Source of the DNA: Vicugna pacos
Lineage: Eukaryota > Chordata > Mammalia > Artiodactyla > Camelidae
Assembly (NCBI RefSeq): GCF_048564905.1
Contig: NC_133014.1
Location: 6,395,136-6,459,135, forward strand
Direction: 5' to 3'
DNA length: 64,000 bases
The notes under the pieces are model-generated. The model was given only the letters and a program-made list of their open reading frames with translations. It was not told the origin of the DNA and searched no databases. Positions 55,830 to 64,000 of this stretch are shown here, one piece after another. Numbering within the stretch: position 1 is the first letter of the stretch; each line of letters opens with the position of its first letter. Both the position numbers and the translations under genes were made by a program.

Positions 55830-57640
55830 GGGCTTGCCAGACTCCCGGACCCCGACCCCGACCCCACCCCGGGTGGACGGGGAAACGAGGGGAACCGGCT
55901 TGTCTATGCCAGCAACACCCCAGTGCTCTTTGGCGACTGGGGGACCTCCCTAGTTCGGGAGGGTTCAAGGGTAGAGCCTTCATCACGTTAATTATGCAAC
56001 GAAGCGGTGTCCTTGCTGGGGATGCTGTGATCCGTAGTTGATTCCCTTCATCTTTGGCTGAGTGTTTGCATTAGTAATTGGGGGCGGAAAGAAGAAAATG
56101 TTCCACTCCGGTGCACGGAGCGTGCAAAGAGAGAGAGAGGGCAGGGACGAAATACCAAGTGCAGCCCTTCCTAAGGGCACAGTTAAGCCCGTCTTTGGCG
56201 GGTGGGAGGGGAAGGGATGGTTGGAAATGCGAGTTTCCTGCCAGGTAGACTCCAGGGTGCCCTCAGCTCTGATTTTGACAAGAGAGGCCTGTCAGAAATT
56301 GGAGGTTGAAGCATAAATTTCTGCACTTCTGGCTGGGAAGACGAAGCAGGTCTTCCAAAAGCTGCGTTGTTTTTTCCCGAGTCCACTCGAAGCAGGAAAG
56401 GGCCGGGCACCGAGCAGAAAGCTGCGCAGCCAGGTTCTGGTTAGCTGAGCAGGAGTACTGTCATAAGGGCTTTTTTGTCTGAAACACCCAAAGTCTAGGG
56501 CTTTGGGCCATGAAGAGCTGGCTGTTGGTCATTTTCAACAGCCAGAGTGAGAAATGTCTCAGACATTCTTAAAAACCAGGCAGCCCTGTTTAGCTCCGGC
56601 CTTACTCTTTTCATTGACTGGGCTGAAAAGAGCAGACACAAAGAAAGAAACAGTTTTCTCCCTTTCCCCCAATTATAACTAGGGCTTAGTCAATCTTGGG
56701 TCAAAACGGAAATTTCAAGATGGAAAGAAAGGTCTTTCCATCCTTGCTCTTGACCTTAAGAATAGAATCTCGAAGAAATACTTGAGAGAAAAATTCTTTC
56801 CTTCCCTGGAATGAAAACTGGAGTTCTTGCAAAACTGGACAAGGAGAGGGAAGAATTAGTTAATATCTGGAGCAGTTTGCAGTTATAGTCAGATCATTTT
56901 TCAAATGCTTGAGCTTATGCAGTAGATTAGAGATGGGGGAGAGAGGTGAGTGCAGGACCTTCGAAATCACAGAAGCCAAGAGAGCGTTTTCTCCTGATAC
57001 AAGTCTGGAGGAATCTGCATGTGAGTACATAAAGCTTCATCTTTTCATCTTCGTGACATGAAATGGCTTTTAATTTTAATATTGAATTCATAAGAGTAAA
57101 GAGAAACATAACTAGACTGTGCTCTCTGCCTCCCAGGCAGTTTGGGCTGTATTGTGTTTTAAATGAACTGAATGTTTAGTTTACCAGCTATCTCTATTAA
57201 ATCTGTAATCTCTCTAATTCCATGAGTTTGGCTTGTTTCCAGTTATTCATTCATGATAATTTGGTTAAAATTTTGCCAGGGTGTTACGGCTTGAAGAAAT
57301 ACAAAACCCAGCGAACATCTTGTGTTGAAAGATTTGATCATCTCATACAGGAATCCTTTACCCAAATCAAACATATAAAACAGGTATAATAGGATTTGAT
57401 TATTTTGTCTAGAAAAAAGAAGTCATTTTTCATACCAAGTTGCAGGAAAGAATCTTTTAAACAGTTAGCTTTTTTGGTACATTTAGAATATTTATTCATT
57501 TACCAAGCCATCTAAAGATGACCCCCTGTATAAGAGACCTGTTGTGCAAAACATACTTAAATAATCAAAGTGGTTAACTGTTTCCTGAGTATAAAGCAAG
57601 TTGTAGTCAGTAAATAGATCTTATAACCTTTAATGGTGTT
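55830..57640 (+). other. CHST10: probable CHST10 intron 1
   Basis: Begins with gaccccgaccccgacccca tandem units at 55.85-55.87 kb. No named repeat until the LINE-1. Confidence 0.4.
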
Positions 57641-57641
57641 T

Positions 57642-57940
57642 ATTTTTTTTTAATTGAAGAAAGTTGATTTACAGTGTTTTGTTTCTGGTGTACAGCATAG
57701 TGATTCAGCTATACATGTATGTATATTCATTTTTGGGTTCTTTTTCATTGTAGGTTCTTAGAGCTTACATAGGAAGGTAGTTCCCTGTGTTATACAGTAG
57801 GACCTAGTCGTTTATCTATTTTTTTTATAGTAGTGTGTATCTGTCAGTCCCAAACTCCTAATTTATTCCTTCCCCTTTTTGCCCTTCGGTAACCATGAAT
57901 TTGTTTTCTGTGTCTGTGGGTCTCTTTACTTATTTGTTGT
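57642..57940 (-). mobile_element. LINE-1 3' UTR fragment beside the CHST10 exon
   Basis: T run, aattgaagaaagttgattta, gtgtacagcatagtgattca, ttatacagtaggaccta. Truncated before ORF2. Confidence 0.85.
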
Positions 57941-57966
57941 TGTTGATTTTCAATTGTCCCAAACAG

Positions 57967-58034
57967 TGACAGGAGGAGCCAAGAACCTCGGACGAAGCAG
58001 CTACTGCAAGGAAATGTGGATCAGGCCTCAGAAG
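57967..58034 (+). other. CHST10: probable second untranslated exon of CHST10
   Basis: 68 bases bounded by acceptor CCCAAACAG and donor GTACGG, beginning TGACAGGAGGAGCC. It does not encode the expected CHST10 N-terminus (MHHQWLLL...), so it reads as 5' UTR. A LINE-1 3' fragment ends a few tens of bases upstream of the acceptor. Not verified against any transcript. Confidence 0.45.
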
Positions 58035-58133
58035 GTACGGGGAGGAGATGGTGAGCGTTATCTGAGATCTGTGTCCCCAGCGTTCTCACTGCCTCCTGTC
58101 TTGTACCTATGGAGATTTTAGGAAGCTTATTCA

Positions 58134-58200
58134 TATTCTTGGAAATGTTTCCTTAGCCATAATACACATACTCTTGGAAATGTTTTCTTAGCCATAATAA
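58134..58200 (+). repeat. two-copy 35-bp tandem duplication
   Basis: cttggaaatgtttccttagc at 58138 recurs as cttggaaatgttttcttagc at 58173. Confidence 0.8.
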
Positions 58201-59029
58201 CAGTAGGAGCTCCCCTTCAGGCAGGGGATTAGGTGACTTCAGTACCTGCCCAGAGCAGTACCTGACCTGCCAGGACCCCTGCAGGGGTGTTTGCCCTTGG
58301 TTATTATCACTTGTGAGCCTCTGTCTTCACCTTGCCGTCCCTCTCCAGCTGCCCAGGGTGAGGAGTGCGTTTTCACGCTGGTAACTGAGGAGCCCTTGTA
58401 CACAGTACATTGTAATGACAATGGCCAAGGAGACAAAGGGAATTTCTGAACTTGGATGGGGAGAAACCCTTCCTTTGAATTTAAAATTCACAGTGATTGT
58501 TGTAGGACTTTATATATATCATAAATTCATGCCCAGTATTTTATTTTCTTAGTTGTGGTTTAATACCTTTGTTGATTAGGTAACACAGTGCAGTTCAGAA
58601 TGGGAAGGTGTGAAAGCGCTGGTTGTAGAGGGTCCTCAGTGCTCCAGCCCTCTGCAGGCCAGTTTCCCTTTTCCAGGTTAGTCCTCCCAGGGTTCCCAGG
58701 TCCTGGTGCATGGCCATATTTTTTTCCTGAAGCTTCCTTTAGTATCTGGGTACGTTTTGAGTAAATGTGTTACAACACTGGTTACGTGTGTGATGGGGGT
58801 GAGGACCCAGGAGTTTCCATGTCAGTAAAGGGCCTTTGTCAGGGCCCTTCATCCAGGCCATCCCCTTGCCCTCCTGCTCACTCCGCACCTGGGGCACCGG
58901 CCTCCTTGCTGCTTCTGGGATTCTGGGCCCCGGACCCAGCTCTTTGCTGGGTGGCTGAGTTCTATCCATTGAGCTTGTTCTCAACATTGTCTCCTCCGAG
59001 AGGTCCCCCTTCCTCCATTCACCCTTCTT

Positions 59030-59190
59030 CATTATTATCTGTGTCAGTTAGCATCGTGTGTTTGTTTATGGCCTGTCTGCCTCTATCAAAATCAAGCACC
59101 ATGGTGGGAGGAGGGTGTTGCTGTGTCCCCAGGTCCGGGAGCAGCTCCTGGCTCAGAGTAAGCCCTTAGTAAACACTGCTGAATGTGTGC
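59030..59190 (+). repeat. L2 LINE 3' end
   Basis: gcctgtctgcctctatcaaaatcaagcaccatggtggga... ctcagagtaagcccttagtaaacactgctgaatg. Confidence 0.65.
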
Positions 59191-61731
59191 ATGACATTTG
59201 GGAAGAAGCTGGGTTTTGGTCTTTGGTTTTTTTAATCTCATCTCACGTCTCTGTCTAGTTTCTTGTCCCTCTATCTCCTTCACATTCAAGTTGTTGGATG
59301 GACATTAGTCCTGGCTACCATCACTGACATCTGCAGGACCCCTGTCTTGTTTTATTCACTTGCAGAGTCCTTTCCAATGCCCTGTCTTCAATCTCATTCC
59401 TCTTCCTGCTCCCGCACGAAATCCCTGGAAAAGTCATCCTTTCCTTTCTCTGTGCTTTTGTAGAATGTGTATTTTTGGTTTCTGTGCCTGTGTTTTTAAT
59501 TTACATGAATGGCACTGTCATATATCTTAGTCTCTTTTTATTGTATTCCCTTTGCACCACGGTTTTGAGATTTATCTGTGTTGTGTGCACCCTAGACCAT
59601 GTCTAGACCAATTGCTTTTTAAAATTTGTTTAACTCTGTCTTAAACAGGGTTAAATGGGCTTATTTACCACAGGATGAGTGGATGTGCACAGTAAAAGTA
59701 GGACTAGAACTAGGCAGGTGGGAGTCAAACTTCAGCACAAATTCAGAAGGACAATGCTTTTGGATGACAACTCAAACACGGGGGGGAAAGCCACTGGCAG
59801 CCAAGCCAAATGGATGAGTTCAAAAAGCATCTTTTTGAAAATGCAAGTGACAGAGAATTTGCACCCAGAGGTGGTAACAGCACGAAAGTTATTGTCGGTC
59901 GTTACCAACGTGTAAAATACGTGCTATGCTCCATTTAGTTTAGAGACAGGGTCACAGGTTAGGATTTCTTGTGTGTTTAACGATCTCCCTGCTTCCCTGC
60001 CCCTGCCCCTACATAAGCTCTTCAGTTCTTCAACTGTGCTGCCTGTGGGTTTTCAAAGCGCCGGCCTCCTGGCTTGGTTTCAGGGCTGGGCATCTTGACA
60101 CGAGCAGATCCCACCTACTGACCAGAAGTGGGAATGCTCTGCACACTCCTGTGCTCCCTGCCAGCACCTGATACACTTTTGGGTTCGCCCCCATTAGCTG
60201 CAAGAGGCACTTGGGGAGTTGTCTTGGCTCCTTGGACAAAGGAGAGCTAATTACAGAAAATGTCAGGCTTTTAAAAGGCCATTTGTCACCTGGCTGGAGG
60301 GAGAGCAGTGGCCCTCACAGAGCCAAGAAGGGAGGACTGTTGGTGTCAGGCCTCAGACTATGCAGACAGAAACTGAGCCAGGGCATTGCCCTTGGACCCG
60401 AGGCAAACCCATGGAGAATTTGTGTATTCAAGGAAACAGTGCAGACGGTGGGCAGGCTGGGAGGAGCTGGGGCTCTGGGAATTTGGAATGACTTTCTTTT
60501 TGTTTAAAAAAAAAAATAGGGCAAATTATCCTGATTTTCCAAGGTCAGCCCAAATCCTAATTTTACAAGATCTAGTTACCTTTGGATGGGAGGGGCTGGA
60601 AAAGAGAGTAAGTGGGACCAGTGACGGAGGTCTTTATTCCAGTTAAACCTCTTTAATCTATGTATTCAGAGCACAGGAAACCCAGGTCACCCGTAGACTA
60701 GTTGACAGATAAGCCTTGCTGCCAGTTTTCCTTCTTACCCTGGTGGGAGAACAGCTGTCATGTTAAAGTGCTTAGAAGCTGCATTTTCACCAGACCTCCA
60801 GGGCATCATGTGGGCAGTAAGGAGGGCTGGGGGCCGGACAGCAGCTCTCACCCTGGCCACTCTTGGAATCCTGAGCCGAGCTGTTCAAACACGCCCAGAC
60901 CCATCCTCACAGGTTCGCCCAGACCCTTCTCCACGGGTCGTGTTGTGTTGACTCAGGTGTCCTTGGGCCCAGGGCGTTGCTGTAGTTGTTGAAAGCTCCC
61001 TGTGTGGTTCCCGGACGCAGCCAGGTTGCGGAGCGCTGCCCTCGACATACGGTCAGACACCACGGGCAGATGCATGTGATTGCAGAGCACAGGCCTTGGC
61101 CACCTGGACACCCCGCTCTTCGGGATCCGTAGAAGCCCAACCTGTCAGATGCTGTGGCTCTTCCTGGTTCATTCTCAGGTTTTCAGAGGCCTTGAGGGTG
61201 ATGTGTTGTTGAGTATTTAGTCCTTCTGCTTGTGCCCGATCAGAATAGTGCCTATTCCCTGTGGAGATGACCTTTTTGAGACCAGGACATGGCCAAGCGG
61301 ACGGGACGGGGGTGCTGGACATCTCTGACTTTGCTGCCAGAGTAGTAGTTTCACGGCTTCGATCGGCTCACCGCACCCCCACCCCCACCCCTCTTCTCAT
61401 GGAAAACTCTTTTCAGTGGCTTCCTGGTTGTGTGGTGATGGCTCTGGGGCCCAGCCTTGTGTGACCACCTCTGCTGGGGCGGGGGGCCTCACGGCCTTCT
61501 GTCGGTGGCTCAGGGGTCCAGGCTTGCTCCTGCCTGCGCCTGGGCCTCTGGCCATGCTCTTCTGCTGCCTGGGTGCCCAGAGCTCCACCCCTTCACCCCC
61601 AGACGTGACTGTGCTGTCCTGGCCCTGGTCCTGTCCTCTCACCATGTCCGCTGCCTCATCTGCATCTTGGATAGAGTCCTTGATGTGGGTGGATCTCTTG
61701 TTAGCCTGCCATCTCCACCAGCACACGACAC

Positions 61732-61760
61732 GTGTGTGTATGTGCGCGCGCGCGCGGTGT
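61732..61760. repeat. alternating TG/CG run
   Basis: tgtgtgtatgtgcgcgcgcgcgcgg. Confidence 0.85.
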
Positions 61761-64000
61761 TGTAAGTGTGAGATACTGGCCCTGAGGGGCGGGGTGTTTG
61801 GAGAGGGCCCAGTCTCACTGGTTCTGGTTAGCACGTGACTTGGAGAACAAGTCCTGGTTTGGTTACATTTTTAACCAGCTTTTACTTCCATGGCTTTTTC
61901 ACTTGAGTCTGTGTGTAATTTGTGAATTTTCTTATTATAGAACATAAGAAAAAAAAGTTAAGTGCTTAACAACAGTGCACCTCTCACCAGGGTGGGCCCC
62001 ACCCCCCAAAAAGCGGAGTAAGTGGTGCGGTTTCCCCGCGGCCCCTCCCCAGTCTGTCCGGCCTTCACCTGGGCAGGGACACCCACCTCCCCAGACCCTC
62101 TCAGGAGCCGTGCTTGATGTGGGGGAGGCGTCACCCGGTGGAGGGGGTCCGCGGGGGAGGGGTGGGGTGGGCAGGCGCCAGCCCGTCTGTAGCACTTACT
62201 CCCTTTAAAAGCTCAGATGCTCAGAGCCGTGTGTCTGTAACGTGTGTTTGTCGTGTTATTCTCTCTGCTTGATATTTAAATATAGTAGTAAATCCTTTTT
62301 AAAAACTAAAAACTGGAGAAATATTTTGAGATTAAAGGGGTCCTCTAAAGAGTTTGGACCCTGGGGCTGAGGCGTTTTCTCAGGTACCTCGCTGCTCTCC
62401 TGGGTCTTCCTGATAAGCTTCTCAGTTGACACAGTCGTTCAGCAAATGACGAAGGTGGCCTTGCTGGTCTAGCCTGGGGCGCACCAGCACCACCCGAGCC
62501 CACATACTTCCAGGGAAAGCAGGAGATTTGGGCCGTGATGGGTGCAGGGCGGGAGGTGAGGCTAGGTGGGGTGTTGGAGGGCGACTTGGGGTGGCCAGCA
62601 GGGTGGGGTCACAGAACCTGCCTGTCATGTGCGTGGGGAGGGAAGCAGGCCCTGCCTGCCTGGCGTTTATGGGGGCCCAGTAGCTGGGAGAGCGCCCCAC
62701 CTGAGTACCGGCCTTCCACTGTGACCGCCCTCAGGTTATGTAACCTGCGTGGGGACTGTAGCAGGGCACTGGGCCATTGGCAGGGCCCATTCTGGTCTGG
62801 GTGGCCATCCTCCTGACACTGGCGAGGGCCTCTGGCCATATCCTCTTCTTCCCAAGAGGTTTTGACAGGGGTTAGGGTTTATCCAAATCTGCAGCCCAGC
62901 CAGCCCCCACGTGTCCTGGGTGCCGTCCCTGCCCAGTCCAGGCGGGCCGTGGAGAGGGTGAGCTGAAGGTGGGGGCCTTGCAGACCTCCCTTCTCCCAAT
63001 CCGACACAGCAGCCGGGCTTGGACGGGAAACGGGCTCTCTGGATATTTTAGTTCAGTAGGAGTTTAGCAGAAGTCTCTTTAGAAGCAGAACTTTCTGAAA
63101 TAAAGTTGCCATCTGGAAGGAGTTGTTGGATCCTATATTCTAAGTTGTGGAAGACGTGGTTTGGCACATTCTGTCTCACGGGGGCCTCCCAGCGTGCTGG
63201 TGGCTCGTCTGTCCTCACAGACGAGACCATTGGGGCCCAGAGAGCTGTCCAGTGACTTAAGATGAAAACCCAGGATTAGGAAGGCAGGCGTGGCTTGGAG
63301 ACTCAGTTTTCAGTTGGCTGGGAGGTAGAAGGCCTGCCTCTCGGCCACCGGGCCCCCCCAGAGGACAGATGCTGGGAGCCTCGTTTTCACGTGAGGCCAT
63401 TTATTCAGTATCTTCCTACTTTTATCTGGAGGTGAGCTAGCTCGTGTGTGGACTCAAATGATCCCTTCAGAAGACTGGTTCCCACTGGCAAAGTAGATCC
63501 TTAAACCCTAAAACCTCCCGCGTGATGTTGGGGAGGCGCGGGTCTGAGCAGATCCAGGACCTGAGGGTGGTGGGGCGGTGGGCTCCCCTTGTCTGTGCTC
63601 GCTTGTCCACAGCACTTCCCGTGGCAAAGTGAGACTTGCAAGCCTCGGGCCGCTCAGCACCCGGGCCCTTTCCTCGGCCTCAGTCTGCCTGAGAGTTAGT
63701 GCAAGACACAGGTGCCTCTGTGCAGCCCCCTGGGTGCTTGTCTCCTCTCTCTTTACTCGCCCCCCAGCCCACACTGGCCCCTCTGCCCCTCTGTTAGAAA
63801 AGGCCTAACGCCGGGCTTCCTCAGTGGGGCACCACTGTGACTGGTGGAGAGGGCCCCCCCCCCGAGTGTCACTGTCTCAGAGGGACCAGTTCAGTGGACT
63901 CAGCACCGAGGGGCCCTGTGCCCTGTGGTCACCGTTTGTGCCTCACTTGTCTCTAGAAGGGAGAGCTCAGTAGCTCAGGTCTCCTGGATGAGAGTCTAGC

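Larger units (their letters stand above)
55320..55830 (+). promoter_or_regulatory. CHST10: CpG-island promoter, likely CHST10
   Basis: The most CpG-dense stretch of the window, with many GC boxes (gggcggggcgggg near 55395) and a CCG run. Gene order (PDCL3, NMS, then this divergent promoter) matches CHST10 in mammals. CHST10 is the Golgi HNK-1 sulfotransferase that adds sulfate to glucuronyl glycans (family knowledge). No CHST10 coding sequence is visible within the window, so the gene name rests on synteny. Confidence 0.65.
58200..64000 (+). other. CHST10: GC-rich probable CHST10 intron
   Basis: No recognisable CHST10 coding exon and no other gene. Contains an L2 end, a CG-rich alternating run and minor simple repeats. 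Open frames are typical for GC-rich intron. Confidence 0.4.

Noticed and set aside
55171-56041. Long overlapping open frames (up to 271 codons) on both strands
   Set aside because: They lie in the CpG island, are open in several frames at once, and are made of Pro/Arg/Ala/Gly runs: a GC-bias effect, not coding.

Overview
The window is mammalian nuclear DNA: spliced genes, CpG-island promoters, and many LINE-1, L2, MIR, hAT and Tigger relics. The young LINE-1 copies (3' ends reading tagttgatttacaatg... on the complementary side) look cetartiodactyl. Ruminant BovB/Bov-tA and pig SINEs were not seen, so I favour a camelid-like animal; that is inference. The content matches the block that in human chromosome 2q11.2 carries CHST10, NMS and PDCL3, in reverse orientation here.

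Layout. 1-11 kb: intergenic, mostly LINE-1 debris plus a Tigger-type element at 9.3 kb. 11.26-19.30 kb: PDCL3 on the minus strand, complete, six coding exons, 240 codons plus stop, fed by a CpG-island promoter at about 19.06-19.68 kb. 19.7-31.8 kb: intergenic, with MIR and MER5 copies, a long CTTT tract, and a segment at 22.0-22.6 kb that is a diverged copy of the NMS intron/exon-7 region. 31.8-43.3 kb: NMS (neuromedin S prepropeptide) on the minus strand. Ten exons were reconstructed from splice sites, giving a 145-residue precursor with an intact amidated C-terminal core. 43.3-55.3 kb: intergenic, with a 5'-truncated young LINE-1 in a perfect target duplication (45.85-46.73 kb), a MaLR LTR relic at 44.9 kb and a degraded hAT element with a nested LTR-like relic (51.5-53.5 kb). 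55.3-55.8 kb: a strong CpG island that reads as the promoter and untranslated first exon of a plus-strand gene, most likely CHST10, with a probable second untranslated exon at 57.97-58.03 kb. The CHST10 coding exons would lie beyond the right edge; 58-64 kb looks like its GC-rich intron.

The genes do not form a functional unit. PDCL3 is a housekeeping chaperonin co-factor, NMS a neuropeptide precursor, and CHST10 a Golgi sulfotransferase. The most notable points are the camelid-type features of NMS (a four-codon deletion in the propeptide, a new C-terminal tail, and a stop codon assembled across the last splice junction) and the partial local duplication of the NMS exon-7 region. I found no entirely new system.
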